A DNA stretch of 64,000 bases, taken from assembly GCA_023101505.1 (NCBI GenBank), contig LVZA01000001.1, positions 1,550,001 to 1,614,000 of the forward strand. The letters are read 5' to 3'. A model generated the notes under the pieces. The model was given only the letters and a program-made list of their open reading frames with translations. It did not search any database and was not told the DNA's origin. Every line of letters begins with the position of its first letter. The stretch's first letter is position 1. This document shows positions 22,926 to 33,034 of the stretch, one piece after another. Source of the stretch: Pasteurellaceae bacterium Pebbles2. GTDB taxonomy: Bacteria; Pseudomonadota; Gammaproteobacteria; Enterobacterales; Pasteurellaceae. Made by a program: the position numbers and the translations under genes.

Positions 22926-23726
22926 TTAGTCTAAACGGTTGTCTAAGTCGTTGCTTTGCGCTTGCGCTACAACCACTTGTTGGCTTTTGTTATATTTCGG
23001 GTGAAGCTGAATGTAAAGTACCGCCATAATCGTGCCTAGCACACCTAATGCTACCAAGTTGAAATCGGTGAATGCGGCGATAACGAAACCAGCGTAGAAA
23101 AACGGCATTAAATGTCCTGCACGCATCATATTAATCACCATTGCATAACCCACCACAGCAATAAAGCCACCTGCGATTTTTAAACCTGTAGTAACCACTT
23201 CAGGAATAGAATTTAACATTGTTTGCACAACGTCTGTGCCAGCGGTTAATGCCACTACTAAGGCTGGAATAGCAATACGCATTGCTTGCAACATTAATGC
23301 GCCGAAGTGAAGATAGTCAATGCGGTTAAGGTTGCCGTCTAGCGCAGATTTATCCGCTGCGTGTTGGAAACCAACGGTAATCGCACGCACCACATAAGTG
23401 AGCACTTGACCTGCAGCCGCTAATGGAATGGCGACTGCAATCCCTGTAGCGATGTCTTGACCACCCACGATAACTAAAATAGTTGAAATTACTGAGGCTA
23501 ATGCTGCATCAGGCGCAAGTGCTGCACCGATGTTCATCCAGCCTAAAGCTAATAATTCAAGTGAGCCACCGACGATGATGCCGGTTTTCATATCGCCTAA
23601 TACTAAGCCGATTAAGGTACAAGCAATTAACGGACGATGAGTTTGGAACTCATCAAGAATTGAGCCAGCGCCACATACGCAAGCCACGAGAAACACAAGG
23701 ACGACTTGTAAAGCGGAGATTTCCAT
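22926..23726 (-). CDS. manY: PTS mannose transporter subunit IIC
   Basis: The main membrane channel subunit of the mannose PTS, 266 residues with multiple hydrophobic segments. EISALQVVLVFLVACVCGAG at the start and the GxxxGDMKTGIIVGGSLELLALG region (about 40-62) are typical of ManY. It follows manX by 11 bases and starts after AAGGAAATTAATT. Confidence 0.97.
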   Translation of the reverse strand: MEISALQVVLVFLVACVCGAGSILDEFQTHRPLIACTLIGLVLGDMKTGIIVGGSLELLALGWMNIGAALAPDAALASVISTILVIVGGQDIATGIAVAIPLAAAGQVLTYVVRAITVGFQHAADKSALDGNLNRIDYLHFGALMLQAMRIAIPALVVALTAGTDVVQTMLNSIPEVVTTGLKIAGGFIAVVGYAMVINMMRAGHLMPFFYAGFVIAAFTDFNLVALGVLGTIMAVLYIQLHPKYNKSQQVVVAQAQSNDLDNRLD

Positions 23727-23737
23727 AATTAATTTCC

Positions 23738-24733
23738 TTAGATTAAGTTATTTTTCTTGAGTAAATCCATCATATATTGACGGCTGTCATTAGAGACTTT
23801 GCGCACATCAAGTTCAATGCCATTTTGGTCTAGGGCTTTGAATGATTCAATGTCTTTGTCGTCAACGGCTACTGCGCTGGTAATCATTTTTTTACCGTCT
23901 TTGTATGCCATTCCGCCCACGTTAATTGAATCAAACTTCACGCCAGCTTCCATTAAACGAACTACGTCAGTTGGATTAGTGAAAAGCAACATCATTCGCT
24001 CATCGGCATATTCGGCATTGTTATACACTCGGATCATTTTTTCCACATCAACAACGTGTGCAGTAACCCCAGGGGGCGCAACGCTTTTCAGCATTGTGGA
24101 ACGTACGCTGTCTTTTGACACTTCATCATTCACCACCACGATGCGGCTCACTCGGCTTTCTTTTGTCCAACGAGTAGCGACTTGTCCGTGGATTAAACGG
24201 TCATCAATACGAGCCAGCCCGATGACTAAATGCCCCTCTTTATTTGGCACGACAACACTTGGGTGTACAGGTGCAGGAACTGGCGCAGATTGCACCGCAC
24301 TTTTGGCATTTTCTGCACTTTCTTCTTCGCTAACATCAAAATGTAAAGCACGCACGCCTGTTCTGCCAGTTTCTAGCGCAATCTCGGTGAGTTCTTGTAG
24401 GCTTGGATTATCATCACGAGCCATAAAAGTTTCCACTAACATTGGCACATTAACACCAGTAACGATATTCATATTTTCATTGCCGTCTGCCACTCGGTTT
24501 GCCGCATTAAACGGACTACCGCCCCAAGTGTCCACTAAAAATAGCACTTGATCGCAATGGGCTAGATTGGTGCTTAGTTGTTCTTGATATTTGCCCATAA
24601 TGGTTTCTGCATTTTCACCTGGAACAAAATCAATGGTCGCCACATTTTCTTGCTCCCCGATCAGCATTTCAGTTGTTTTTAATAACTGTTCTGCCGCTAC
24701 ACCGTGGGTCGCAATAATAATCGCTATGGTCAT
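23738..24733 (-). CDS. manX: PTS mannose transporter subunit IIAB
   Basis: Cytoplasmic phosphocarrier that takes phosphate from HPr (IIA, His10 in IATHGVAAE) and passes it to the sugar through IIB (His182 in DDRLIHGQVATRW). The 331-residue protein starts at MTIAIIIATHG after AAGGAGAACCT; an in-frame extension of 12 codons upstream is not supported. The linker between IIA and IIB (about 140-160) is Pro/Ala-rich and includes residues encoded by an uptake signal (near 24295). First gene of manXYZ, with a CRP-like site upstream. Confidence 0.96.
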   Translation of the reverse strand: MTIAIIIATHGVAAEQLLKTTEMLIGEQENVATIDFVPGENAETIMGKYQEQLSTNLAHCDQVLFLVDTWGGSPFNAANRVADGNENMNIVTGVNVPMLVETFMARDDNPSLQELTEIALETGRTGVRALHFDVSEEESAENAKSAVQSAPVPAPVHPSVVVPNKEGHLVIGLARIDDRLIHGQVATRWTKESRVSRIVVVNDEVSKDSVRSTMLKSVAPPGVTAHVVDVEKMIRVYNNAEYADERMMLLFTNPTDVVRLMEAGVKFDSINVGGMAYKDGKKMITSAVAVDDKDIESFKALDQNGIELDVRKVSNDSRQYMMDLLKKNNLI

Positions 24734-24825
24734 AGGTTCTCCTTTGAATGTAAAATCATATGGCGACATATTCTAAAGAGAATTTACTTGCTTTGCACGT
24801 TTCAGCCAAGACTTTCAGCATAAAC

Positions 24826-24841
24826 TCTGATATAGATCATA
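24826..24841. promoter_or_regulatory. Candidate CRP site upstream of manX
   Basis: TCTGATATAGATCATA keeps the TGA-N6-TCA core of the CRP site and matches the 10 conserved half-site bases at 8. It is centred about 100 bases upstream of manX. A possible -10 box TAGAAT lies on the minus strand at 24770-24775, which would put the site near -70. cAMP-CRP control of a mannose PTS is expected, but the promoter assignment is tentative. Confidence 0.5.
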
Positions 24842-24913
24842 TTTTGCTTTTAAAGCAAAAAGTGCGGTGCAAATTTTGTAAGTTTTTTGCTGATAAAATC
24901 AGCGTTTTGTAGG

Positions 24914-24946
24914 CAAAAAAATAGGTATCCAATGGATACCTATTTT
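24914..24946 (-). terminator. Terminator of the frdABCD operon
   Basis: ATAGGTATCC (24921-24930) and GGATACCTAT (24934-24943) form a perfect 10-bp stem around AAT. On the minus strand it is followed by a T-run (complement of 24915-24920). It lies 15 bases after the frdD stop. Confidence 0.88.
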
Positions 24947-24960
24947 GAAATGGTTTTAGA

Positions 24961-25305
24961 TTAAATGGCGATTACAGCGAATAACACAGCGATTGAATAA
25001 AGTGCAGCTAAGCCGTAAAAGATTAATCCGCCTGATGGAACGTGGATTTTTAAGTCGTGCATTCCGTGATGGACACGGTGTAAACCGCCCCAAATTGGGA
25101 AAATGGTCAGGGCTAAAATGATTAATTTACCGAACCAATTATGTGCAAAAGCAATAATGTTATCAGGCGAAATCCAGCCAAGCGGTAATAACACGCCTAA
25201 AATCAATATTAGCACAGGGAACGCAAGTGCACTCACCATTCCGCCAGCACTGAACATTAACCATACAGGTGGCTCTTGTGAACGTTTTGGATTTTGATCA
25301 ACCAT
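24961..25305 (-). CDS. frdD: Fumarate reductase subunit FrdD
   Basis: A membrane anchor of the fumarate reductase complex that helps bind menaquinone. The 114 residues have three hydrophobic helices (about 15-38, 54-76, 92-113) and the family features [11 protein letters not shown] and [13 protein letters not shown]. It lies 11 bases after frdC, with an AAGGGAGC ribosome-binding site. Confidence 0.96.
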   Translation of the reverse strand: MVDQNPKRSQEPPVWLMFSAGGMVSALAFPVLILILGVLLPLGWISPDNIIAFAHNWFGKLIILALTIFPIWGGLHRVHHGMHDLKIHVPSGGLIFYGLAALYSIAVLFAVIAI

Positions 25306-25316
25306 AATTTGCTCCC

Positions 25317-25709
25317 TTAAATCAACGCTAAAATTAATGCGAGAATACTTACTACCCCAAAAGCAATTTGTAATGCTTTGCGAATGACTTCTGCTTTTAA
25401 GCCTGTCGTGCCAGCCATTACTTCACCTGTCATATTGAACAAGGTGTAAGCGTGTAATAACAATCCAGCCAGTGAAATAAGATTTAAAATCACCACAATA
25501 GGATTTTGTACGAAAGGAATAAAGTTTTCGACAAAGCCATTTTCACTACCTAAACAACATACGGCATAAAGTAATACTAAGCAGAACCAAACTGTTGGTA
25601 AGGCTGTGGCTTCACGCAACATATAAAAGCGATAAAACGGCGATTTTTGCCACCAAGTTGGGGTCATTTCACGCACATATTTTTTACGTTTACTTACTAA
25701 TTCTGTCAT
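25317..25709 (-). CDS. frdC: Fumarate reductase subunit FrdC
   Basis: Second membrane anchor of the complex, about 130 residues with three hydrophobic helices. The conserved [20 protein letters not shown], containing the quinone-site region, is followed by [13 protein letters not shown]. Two ATG codons stand in tandem; the second (25709) is five bases from GGGGG and the first only two, so the second is preferred. The frdB stop lies immediately upstream, so the frd genes are closely packed. Confidence 0.95.
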   Translation of the reverse strand: MTELVSKRKKYVREMTPTWWQKSPFYRFYMLREATALPTVWFCLVLLYAVCCLGSENGFVENFIPFVQNPIVVILNLISLAGLLLHAYTLFNMTGEVMAGTTGLKAEVIRKALQIAFGVVSILALILALI

Positions 25710-25718
25710 CATTTCCCC

Positions 25719-26486
25719 CTATGCTTTTGGTTTAAGCATTGAAATTAGAAAATCTTTCGCACTTTCTAATTTGCCTTGGTTAATTGCTGCCGCTGGATTT
25801 ACGTGTTTCGGACAAACATCTGAACACGCACCCACGAAAGTACAAGACCAAACACCGTTGTCGCCATTGATAATTGGCATACGTTGTGCTTTACCTGTAT
25901 CACGGTTATCTAAATTGTAACGATGTGCCAAGGTTAAGGCTGCAGGCCCAACGAATTCAGGGTTTAAACCAAATTGTGGGCAAGCGGCATAACATAAGCC
26001 ACAGTTAATACACATCGAGAATTGACGGTATTTTTCCAACTGTTTCGGGGTTTGTTTAGTACGGCTTTTTGCAAGTTCAGATGAAGCGTGCGGTTGACCG
26101 TCTAATTCAGGGGCTTTGTTGCCAATAATATAAGGTTTAATGGCTTCTAAACTTTCGATGAAATGGCTTAAATCGACGATTAAATCACGCTCAATCGGGA
26201 AGTTCGCCAATGGCTCAATGCGAAGATGGCCGCTGTAATCACGCAAGAAAGTTTTACACGCCAATTTTGGCTTGTTGTTCACCATCATACCGCACGAACC
26301 GCAGATCGCCATACGGCAAGACCAGCGATACGCCAATTCAGGATCGAGTTTATCTTTAATGTAACCCAAAGCATCTAACAGCGAGGTTTGGTTATCATAA
26401 GGCACTTGATAAGTGCGTAAATACGGCTCTTTATCAACTTCAGGATTGTAGCGCAGTACTTCAACATTCATCACTTGATTTGTCAT
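25719..26486 (-). CDS. frdB: Fumarate reductase iron-sulfur subunit FrdB
   Basis: Carries electrons from menaquinol to FrdA through three clusters. The 255 residues hold the [2Fe-2S] motif [12 protein letters not shown] plus a downstream Cys (LACKTF) near residues 57-78. Two ferredoxin-type motifs follow, [12 protein letters not shown] (about 149-160) and [17 protein letters not shown] (about 205-221), for the [4Fe-4S] and [3Fe-4S] centres. It starts 12 bases after frdA with AAAGGAGAACGCAA. Confidence 0.97.
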   Translation of the reverse strand: MTNQVMNVEVLRYNPEVDKEPYLRTYQVPYDNQTSLLDALGYIKDKLDPELAYRWSCRMAICGSCGMMVNNKPKLACKTFLRDYSGHLRIEPLANFPIERDLIVDLSHFIESLEAIKPYIIGNKAPELDGQPHASSELAKSRTKQTPKQLEKYRQFSMCINCGLCYAACPQFGLNPEFVGPAALTLAHRYNLDNRDTGKAQRMPIINGDNGVWSCTFVGACSDVCPKHVNPAAAINQGKLESAKDFLISMLKPKA

Positions 26487-26498
26487 TTGCGTTCTCCT

Positions 26499-28289
26499 TT
26501 AATTCGCTTGTTGCGCTTTTGCTGCTTCAGCCGCTTCTGCTTCCGCACCGTACACACGTTTCGCTGGTTGCGATTTGGTAATTTTCACATCGCTGTATTC
26601 AATGCGAGGTGCGCCATTCTCGTTGTAGAACGCCAAAGTGTGTTTTAAGTAATTCACATCATCACGTTCAACAAAGTCTAAGCGTTGGTGTGCACCACGA
26701 GATTCTTTACGCTCGATAGCAGAATTTGCAATAGATTGTGCCACATCTAAGATGTAACCTAATTCTACGGTGTAAAGCACATTGGTGTTGAATACGCTTG
26801 AGCGATCTTGAATACGAATGCGTTTATAGCGTTCTTTCAATTCTGCGATTTTATCCACCGCACTTTGCATACTGGCTTGATCACGATAGATACCGCAACC
26901 TTCTTCCATTGCCACGCCCATTTCTTCACGAATATCAGCCCAGTTTTCTGTGCCGTCTTGATTGTAAAGATCTTCTAAGCGACGAACAACATCTTGTGCT
27001 TGAGCATCAACTGCGGTTTGATTTACGCTAATATTTTCTGTTGCACGTTGTGCCGCATATTCACCAGCCACACGACCTAACACCACTAATTCCGCTAATG
27101 AGTTAGAACCTAAACGGTTTGCACCGTGTAAGCCAGATGATGCACATTCACCCACTGCAAACAAGCCTTTAATGCGAGTTTCACAGTTGAAGTCCACTTC
27201 AATACCACCCATTGTGTAATGCACCACTGGACGTACTGGAATTGGTTCGTTCACTGGGTTCACGCCTTCATAAGCCTGCGCTAATTCGCAGATAAATGGT
27301 AAACGTTCGTGTAAATATTTTTCACCTAAATGGCGTAAGTCTAGTTGCACCACATCGACGCCTTTGGCGGTTTTCAAGGTGTTGCCTTTTTTCCATTCTT
27401 GCCAGAATGCTTGTGAAACTTTATCACGAGGACCTAATTCCATATATTTATTTTGCGGTTGACCGATTGGCGTCTCAGGGCCTAGACCATAGTCTTGTAA
27501 GTAACGGTAGCCGTTTTTATTTAACAAAATACCGCCCTCACCACGACAACCTTCGGTCATCAAGATACCGGTGTTCGGCAAGCCTGTTGGGTGATATTGT
27601 ACGAATTCCATATCACGTAATGGCACGCCGTGGCGATACGCCATTGATAAACCGTCGCCTGTTACGATACCGCCATTGGTATTAAATTTGAATGCACGAC
27701 AACCACCACCAGTAGCAATAATCACGGCTTTCGCATTAATTTGAACTAATGTGCCTTCCATCATATTCATTGCAACTAAGCCGCAAGCGTGTCCATTATC
27801 GGTTAAAATATCTAACACGAAATATTCATCAAAACGTTGAATTTGTGGATATTGAATAGAGGTTTGGAAAAGAGTATGTAATAAATGGAAGCCAGTTTTG
27901 TCTGCCGCAAACCAAGTACGTTCGATTTTCATACCACCGAAACGACGCACGTTGACATCGCCATCTTCTTTACGCGACCACGGACAGCCCCAACGTTCAA
28001 GTTGTGTCATTTCAACAGGTGAATGCTTAACAAAATATTCCACCACATCTTGCTCACACAACCAGTCGCCACCGGCTACGGTATCTTGGAAATGTTTATC
28101 GTAGCTGTCTTCTTCTTTAATGACAGCAGCTGCACCGCCCTCAGCGGCAACAGTATGACTACGCATTGGATAAACTTTTGAAATCAAAGCGATTTTCAGA
28201 TTTGGATTTGCTTCCGCTGCTGCAATGGCTGAACGTAAACCACCGCCACCTGCTCCAACAACAGCAATATCAACATTGACGATTTGCAC
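26499..28289 (-). CDS. frdA: Fumarate reductase flavoprotein subunit FrdA (GTG start)
   Basis: Catalytic subunit that reduces fumarate to succinate in anaerobic respiration, on the cytoplasmic face of the inner membrane. The FAD-binding VGAGGGGLRSA near residue 11, the FAD-linking His45 in MRSHTVAAEGG, and catalytic region ELGPRDKVSQAFW are present. The start is GTG at 28289: the product VQIVNVDIAVV aligns residue for residue with E. coli MQTFQADLAIV. A GGGGGAC site lies seven bases upstream. That gives 596 residues. A longer open frame upstream lacks similarity. An FNR-like site lies upstream (28384-28397). frdA is divergent from epmA, as in E. coli. Confidence 0.96.
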   Translation of the reverse strand: MQIVNVDIAVVGAGGGGLRSAIAAAEANPNLKIALISKVYPMRSHTVAAEGGAAAVIKEEDSYDKHFQDTVAGGDWLCEQDVVEYFVKHSPVEMTQLERWGCPWSRKEDGDVNVRRFGGMKIERTWFAADKTGFHLLHTLFQTSIQYPQIQRFDEYFVLDILTDNGHACGLVAMNMMEGTLVQINAKAVIIATGGGCRAFKFNTNGGIVTGDGLSMAYRHGVPLRDMEFVQYHPTGLPNTGILMTEGCRGEGGILLNKNGYRYLQDYGLGPETPIGQPQNKYMELGPRDKVSQAFWQEWKKGNTLKTAKGVDVVQLDLRHLGEKYLHERLPFICELAQAYEGVNPVNEPIPVRPVVHYTMGGIEVDFNCETRIKGLFAVGECASSGLHGANRLGSNSLAELVVLGRVAGEYAAQRATENISVNQTAVDAQAQDVVRRLEDLYNQDGTENWADIREEMGVAMEEGCGIYRDQASMQSAVDKIAELKERYKRIRIQDRSSVFNTNVLYTVELGYILDVAQSIANSAIERKESRGAHQRLDFVERDDVNYLKHTLAFYNENGAPRIEYSDVKITKSQPAKRVYGAEAEAAEAAKAQQAN

Positions 28290-28383
28290 AATAATGTCCC
28301 CCACTAATAAAATAATTGACACTCACAATGTTACTAAAATTTTAATAAATTACTACCTATTTTTGAGTGTATTTACTAGAAAT

Positions 28384-28397
28384 GTGATCTATCTCAA
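28384..28397 (-). promoter_or_regulatory. Candidate FNR site upstream of frdA
   Basis: On the minus strand TTGAGATAGATCAC matches TTGAT-N4-ATCAA at 8 of 10 positions, centred about 101 bases upstream of the frdA start codon. Anaerobic activation of frd by FNR is established in related bacteria. No confident -10 box was placed, so the exact geometry is open. Confidence 0.5.
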
Positions 28398-28507
28398 AAA
28401 TCCAATAAATTTCACCGCACTTAATAAAAACGATTCTCAAAACAGATTTGTTGTTTCCATTATTTACAGTTAAAATAGCCCATATTTTTCTAAAACGGCA
28501 TACTTAT

Positions 28508-29479
28508 ATGTTAGAGCAATCTACGTGGCAACCTACTGCTACTATTCAAAATTTATTGGCTCGAGCCAAAATTATGGCGGACATTCGCCGCTTCTTTTCT
28601 GAGCGTGGCGTGCTTGAAGTGGAAACGCCAGTGTTAAGTGAATTTGGCGTAACTGATGTGCATCTTTCGACATTTAGCACCGAATTTATTGCGCCGATTA
28701 ACAGTCAATCCAAAACCTTGTGGCTCAACACCAGCCCTGAATATCATATGAAACGCTTGCTGGCGGCAGGCTCTGGGGCGATTTTCCAAATCTGCCACGT
28801 GTTTCGTAATGAAGAAGCCGGTCGTCGCCACAATCCTGAATTTACAATGCTTGAATGGTATCGACCGCACTTTGATATGTATCGTTTAATTAATGAAGTC
28901 GATGATTTATTGCAAAATATTTTAGATTGCGAAGCGGCGGAAACATTGAGCTATCAATTTGCCTTTCAAGAATATGTCGGTTTAGATCCGCTTTCAGCTA
29001 GCAAAGCAGAATTAGTGGCAAAAGCGAAAGAACATAATTTCATTTGTGATGAAAATGAAGAACGAGATACCTTGTTACAATTTTTGTTCAGCACGGTTGT
29101 TGAACCACAAATTGGGCAAACTCGCCCTGTGGCAATTTATCATTTCCCCGCATCACAAGCTGCATTAGCGCAAATCAGCTCGGAAGATCATCGTGTTGCT
29201 GAGCGTTTTGAGTTTTATTACAAAGGTTTAGAGCTGGCAAATGGTTTCCACGAACTCACTGATGCACGAGAGCAGTTAAATCGCTTTGAACAAGATAATC
29301 ATCTCCGCCAAAAAATGGGGCTACCCGTGCGAGAAATTGACACTCGTTTACTTGATGCCTTGCAAGCAGGAATGCCGAACACCGCAGGGGTCGCACTCGG
29401 CGTGGATCGTTTATTAATGATTGCATTAGGCGCAGAAAACATCTGCGAAGTAATGGCATTCGGCATAGAAAATGCCTAA
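28508..29479 (+). CDS. epmA: Elongation factor P--(R)-beta-lysine ligase EpmA
   Basis: A LysRS-like enzyme without an anticodon domain that attaches (R)-beta-lysine to EF-P so that polyproline stretches can be translated. The 323 residues begin [19 protein letters not shown]. Class II motifs are visible: [18 protein letters not shown] (about 30-47), [20 protein letters not shown] (motif 2, about 102-121) and [12 protein letters not shown] (motif 3, about 298-309). It is divergent from frdA. The start is the ATG at 28508; earlier in-frame codons have no homology. Confidence 0.96.
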   Translation: MLEQSTWQPTATIQNLLARAKIMADIRRFFSERGVLEVETPVLSEFGVTDVHLSTFSTEFIAPINSQSKTLWLNTSPEYHMKRLLAAGSGAIFQICHVFRNEEAGRRHNPEFTMLEWYRPHFDMYRLINEVDDLLQNILDCEAAETLSYQFAFQEYVGLDPLSASKAELVAKAKEHNFICDENEERDTLLQFLFSTVVEPQIGQTRPVAIYHFPASQAALAQISSEDHRVAERFEFYYKGLELANGFHELTDAREQLNRFEQDNHLRQKMGLPVREIDTRLLDALQAGMPNTAGVALGVDRLLMIALGAENICEVMAFGIENA

Positions 29480-29501
29480 AGTGCGGTTTTAATCTGTCGA
29501 T

Positions 29502-29545
29502 AAGGGGCGCAAAATTTGCGATTAAATTGTTGCAAAACGCCCCTT
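29502..29545 (+). other. Hairpin downstream of epmA
   Basis: AAGGGGCG (29502-29509) pairs with CGCCCCTT (29538-29545) around a 28-base loop that itself contains GCAAAATTTGCG. No T-run follows, so terminator function is uncertain. It lies between epmA, with an uptake signal just after its stop, and rodZ. Confidence 0.4.
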
Positions 29546-29614
29546 ACAACTTTAAACTTACCTATTCGGATTTTAGCTTTCTTATTTTAGGAACTTTTAG
29601 GAAAATTCACATTT

Positions 29615-30592
29615 ATGGATACACAAATCAATCCGCTGGAACAGCAAATTTCTCTTGGTGAACAATTTCGTCAAGCTCGCCTTGCCTTGAATTTAAGCCT
29701 TGAAGAAGTATCAAGCAAAATTAATTTACGCCCAGCGATTTTAGAAAGCATCGAAAAGAATGAGTTGGTGCATAAAAATATCCCAGCTATTTTTATGAAA
29801 GGCTATGTGCGCAATTATGGTAAATTTTTGAAATTGCCAGAAGCCTTGTGGGCAGATGAAGCGGTGAGTTTTGGTGAAATGCCTAAAAATGATTTAAGCA
29901 AAAATGCACGCACGAAAAAAGCCGTAAATCCGCACGCTTCACACGGTCGTTGGGTCGGTGTGTTGACGGCGTTAGTATTAATTGCAGCGGTTGGAATGAC
30001 CGCACTTTGGTGGTGGGAAAACTACCAACAATCTAATTCTGAGCGTGATAATTTAGTGCAAAATTACGTTAAAACAGAAGAACAACACAAAAACGTAAGC
30101 CAAAATAGCACAGAAACGGTATTAGACGCACCAGCAGCAAATTCAACGACTTCTACTGATGTTGCAACTTCTTCAAGCGAAACTGCAGAAAAAACTGCAC
30201 AAGCAATGTTAATGCAGCATTCAGGTGATAAAGGCGCAGAAAGCCAAACGACAGAAAACCAAGTCAGCGAACAAAATAGCACGCAAAGTGCGGTGCAAAA
30301 TTCGGCAGAAAATTCAACTGAAAATGTTACTCAATCAAATGAGCCAGCAGCGGTTGCAACCGGTGATTTACAAATTGAAATTACCGCAGCGACAAGCTGG
30401 ATTTCTGTGCGTGATAGCAAACGTAAAAACTTAGCACAAAAAGAATATAAACAAGGCGAAATTTTGACTTTTGATGGTCAAGGGCCTTATTCATTAACTA
30501 TCGGCGCACCGTCGAATGTGAAAATTACTTACAAAGGTGAGGCATATCCGTTGAAAATTGACGGTCGTGTCGCTCGAATTAAATTACAGTAA
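29615..30592 (+). CDS. rodZ: Cytoskeletal cell-shape protein RodZ
   Basis: A bitopic inner-membrane protein that links MreB to the cell-wall elongation machinery. The 325 residues comprise a helix-turn-helix domain (about 14-85, FRQARLALNLSLEEVSSKI), a basic juxtamembrane segment, one membrane helix (about 114-133, WVGVLTALVLIAAVGMTALW), a low-complexity periplasmic stretch rich in Ser/Thr/Asn/Gln, and a C-terminal DUF4115 domain (about 245-325). Two uptake signals lie in it, one encoding part of the disordered stretch (near 30288). It heads rodZ-ispG-hisS-yfgM. Confidence 0.94.
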   Translation: MDTQINPLEQQISLGEQFRQARLALNLSLEEVSSKINLRPAILESIEKNELVHKNIPAIFMKGYVRNYGKFLKLPEALWADEAVSFGEMPKNDLSKNARTKKAVNPHASHGRWVGVLTALVLIAAVGMTALWWWENYQQSNSERDNLVQNYVKTEEQHKNVSQNSTETVLDAPAANSTTSTDVATSSSETAEKTAQAMLMQHSGDKGAESQTTENQVSEQNSTQSAVQNSAENSTENVTQSNEPAAVATGDLQIEITAATSWISVRDSKRKNLAQKEYKQGEILTFDGQGPYSLTIGAPSNVKITYKGEAYPLKIDGRVARIKLQ

Positions 30593-30601
30593 ACGAAAAC
30601 T

Positions 30602-31714
30602 ATGTCAGCATTTAAACCAACTATTCAGCGTCGTCAATCGACCAAAATTTATGTGGGCAATGTGCCAGTCGGTGGTGATGCACCGATTGCCGTACAATCA
30701 ATGACCAACACTCGCACCACCGATGTGGAAGCAACGGTGGCACAAATTCGTGCTTTAGAGCGTGTCGGGGCTGATATTGTGCGTGTTTCCGTGCCGACAA
30801 TGGAAGCCGCTGAAGCCTTTAAATTGATTAAGCAACAAGTTAATTTGCCGTTGGTGGCAGATATTCATTTTGACTACCGCATTGCCTTGAAAGTGGCAGA
30901 ATATGGCGTGGATTGCTTGCGAATTAACCCGGGTAATATCGGGCGCGAAGACCGAATTCGTGCGGTGGTGGATTGTGCTAGAGATAAAAATATTCCAATC
31001 CGAATTGGCGTGAATGCTGGCTCACTAGAAAAAGATTTACAAGAAAAATATGGCGAACCAACCCCAGAAGCCTTGCTCGAAAGTGCTTTACGCCACGTGG
31101 AAATTTTAGATCGTCTTAACTTCGACCAATTTAAAGTGAGCGTGAAAGCGTCTGACGTATTTTTAGCGGTGGAAAGCTATCGTTTACTTGCTAAAGCCAT
31201 CAAACAGCCGTTGCACTTGGGGATTACCGAAGCAGGCGGTGCAAGAGCAGGTGCGGTGAAAAGTGCGGTGGGTTTAGGAATGCTTTTAGCTGAAGGGATC
31301 GGCGACACCTTGCGTGTCTCTTTGGCAGCTGATCCTGTAGAAGAAATTAAAGTTGGTTTTGATATTTTAAAATCTTTACGTATTCGTTCTCGTGGCATTA
31401 ATTTCATCGCTTGCCCAACCTGTTCACGCCAAGAATTTGATGTTATCGGCACAGTCAACGCCCTTGAACAACGCCTTGAAGACATCATCACTCCAATGGA
31501 CGTATCGATCATCGGCTGCGTTGTTAATGGGCCAGGTGAAGCCTTAGTTTCTGACTTGGGCGTTACAGGTGGCAACAAAAAAAGCGGTTATTATTTAGAC
31601 GGTGAACGCCAAAAAGAACGCTTTGATAATGACGATTTAATCGATCAGTTAGAAGCAAAAATTCGTGCTAAAGTGGCGATGCAACAGCAACGCATTGATG
31701 TGGCACAAGCATAA
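30602..31714 (+). CDS. ispG: 4-hydroxy-3-methylbut-2-en-1-yl diphosphate synthase (flavodoxin) IspG
   Basis: The penultimate step of the MEP isoprenoid pathway, a [4Fe-4S] enzyme using flavodoxin. The 370 residues start with [20 protein letters not shown]. The cluster ligands are two cysteines in [12 protein letters not shown] (about 270) and one in [12 protein letters not shown] (about 305), followed by the conserved Glu. It lies 9 bases after rodZ. Its product depends on Fe-S supply from the isc system also in this window. Confidence 0.97.
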   Translation: MSAFKPTIQRRQSTKIYVGNVPVGGDAPIAVQSMTNTRTTDVEATVAQIRALERVGADIVRVSVPTMEAAEAFKLIKQQVNLPLVADIHFDYRIALKVAEYGVDCLRINPGNIGREDRIRAVVDCARDKNIPIRIGVNAGSLEKDLQEKYGEPTPEALLESALRHVEILDRLNFDQFKVSVKASDVFLAVESYRLLAKAIKQPLHLGITEAGGARAGAVKSAVGLGMLLAEGIGDTLRVSLAADPVEEIKVGFDILKSLRIRSRGINFIACPTCSRQEFDVIGTVNALEQRLEDIITPMDVSIIGCVVNGPGEALVSDLGVTGGNKKSGYYLDGERQKERFDNDDLIDQLEAKIRAKVAMQQQRIDVAQA

Positions 31715-31752
31715 AATTAAATCAAAAATATTAGAAAAATAGGATAACTAAC

Positions 31753-33024
31753 GTGGCAAAAACCATTCAAGCAATTCGAGGAATGAACGATTGTGCCCCA
31801 ACAGAAAGCCCATTATGGCAATGGGTTGAGGGCAAAGTGCGGTCTGTTTTAGCAAATTATGGCTATTCAGAAGCGCGTATGCCAATAGTGGAAAGTACGC
31901 CGTTATTTGCACGAGCGATTGGTGAAGTAACTGACGTAGTGTCGAAAGAAATGTACACCTTTTGGGACAACGACGAGCAGTTGACATTACGCCCAGAGGG
32001 CACGGCAGGTTGCGTGCGTGCGGCGATTGAGCACGGTTGGATTTACAACAACGAACAACGCTTGTGGTATATGGGCCCGATGTTCCGCCACGAGCGTCCG
32101 CAAAAAGGACGTTATCGCCAATTCCACCAAGCGGGCGTGGAAGTTTTTGGCATTCCGAACCCTGAAATTGATGCGGAATTGATTATTTTAACCGCTCGTT
32201 TATGGAAAGAATTAGGCATTGAACAACACGTTTCTTTGCAATTAAATTCCATTGGTTCGCTAGAAGCTCGCCAAAATTATCGTTCGGCATTGGTTGAATT
32301 TTTGCAAAATCACCAAGATTTAATGAGCGACGAAGAAAAAGATCGCTTGGTGAAAAATCCGTTACGTATTTTAGATACCAAAAATCAAGCCTTGCAAGAC
32401 GTGCTAAACAATGCACCGAAATTGCTTGATTATCTTGACGATGAAAGCCGCACGCATTTCGCTCAACTTTGCGATTTGCTTGATGCGATGGGCATTCAAT
32501 ATGAAGTCAACCCGAAATTGGTGCGTGGTTTAGATTATTACAACAAAACCGTCTTTGAATGGGTTACATCAGCATTGGGTGCACAAGGCACAGTGTGCGG
32601 TGGTGGACGTTATGACGGTTTAGTTGAACAACTCGGCGGACACGCAACGCAAGGCGTAGGCTTTGCGATGGGCTTAGAACGTTTAGTTTTACTCGTGCAA
32701 GAAGTGAATAAAGACATTCCATTGCAAAGTGCGGTGGATATTTATGTTGTTTTTGCAGGCGAGGGCACGACTTTAGCAGCGTTCCAAGTTGCCGAAAAAC
32801 TCCGCTCAGAATTACCGCACTTACGAGTGATGACCCATTGCAGCGGCGGAAAATTCCAAAAACAATTTAAACGTGCTGACAAAGTCGGTGCAAAATTTGC
32901 CATTGTGATTGGTGAAAGCGAAGCACAAGCAAATCAAGTGGTCGTGAAAGATTTACACAGTGGTGCAGAGCAACAAACTGTTGCCAACGCAGACTTAGTT
33001 GCCCACTTAACTCAATTATTATAA
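31753..33024 (+). CDS. hisS: Histidyl-tRNA synthetase (GTG start)
   Basis: Charges tRNA-His in the cytoplasm. The 423-residue product starts at GTG ([15 protein letters not shown]), which matches the common N-terminus, with AGGATAACTAAC upstream. Class II motif 2 [16 protein letters not shown] (about 113-128), the His-specific motifs [12 protein letters not shown] (about 259-270) and GGGRYDGL (about 285-292), and the C-terminal anticodon domain are all present. It lies 38 bases after ispG. Confidence 0.97.
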   Translation: MAKTIQAIRGMNDCAPTESPLWQWVEGKVRSVLANYGYSEARMPIVESTPLFARAIGEVTDVVSKEMYTFWDNDEQLTLRPEGTAGCVRAAIEHGWIYNNEQRLWYMGPMFRHERPQKGRYRQFHQAGVEVFGIPNPEIDAELIILTARLWKELGIEQHVSLQLNSIGSLEARQNYRSALVEFLQNHQDLMSDEEKDRLVKNPLRILDTKNQALQDVLNNAPKLLDYLDDESRTHFAQLCDLLDAMGIQYEVNPKLVRGLDYYNKTVFEWVTSALGAQGTVCGGGRYDGLVEQLGGHATQGVGFAMGLERLVLLVQEVNKDIPLQSAVDIYVVFAGEGTTLAAFQVAEKLRSELPHLRVMTHCSGGKFQKQFKRADKVGAKFAIVIGESEAQANQVVVKDLHSGAEQQTVANADLVAHLTQLL

Positions 33025-33034
33025 GGAAAATCGA

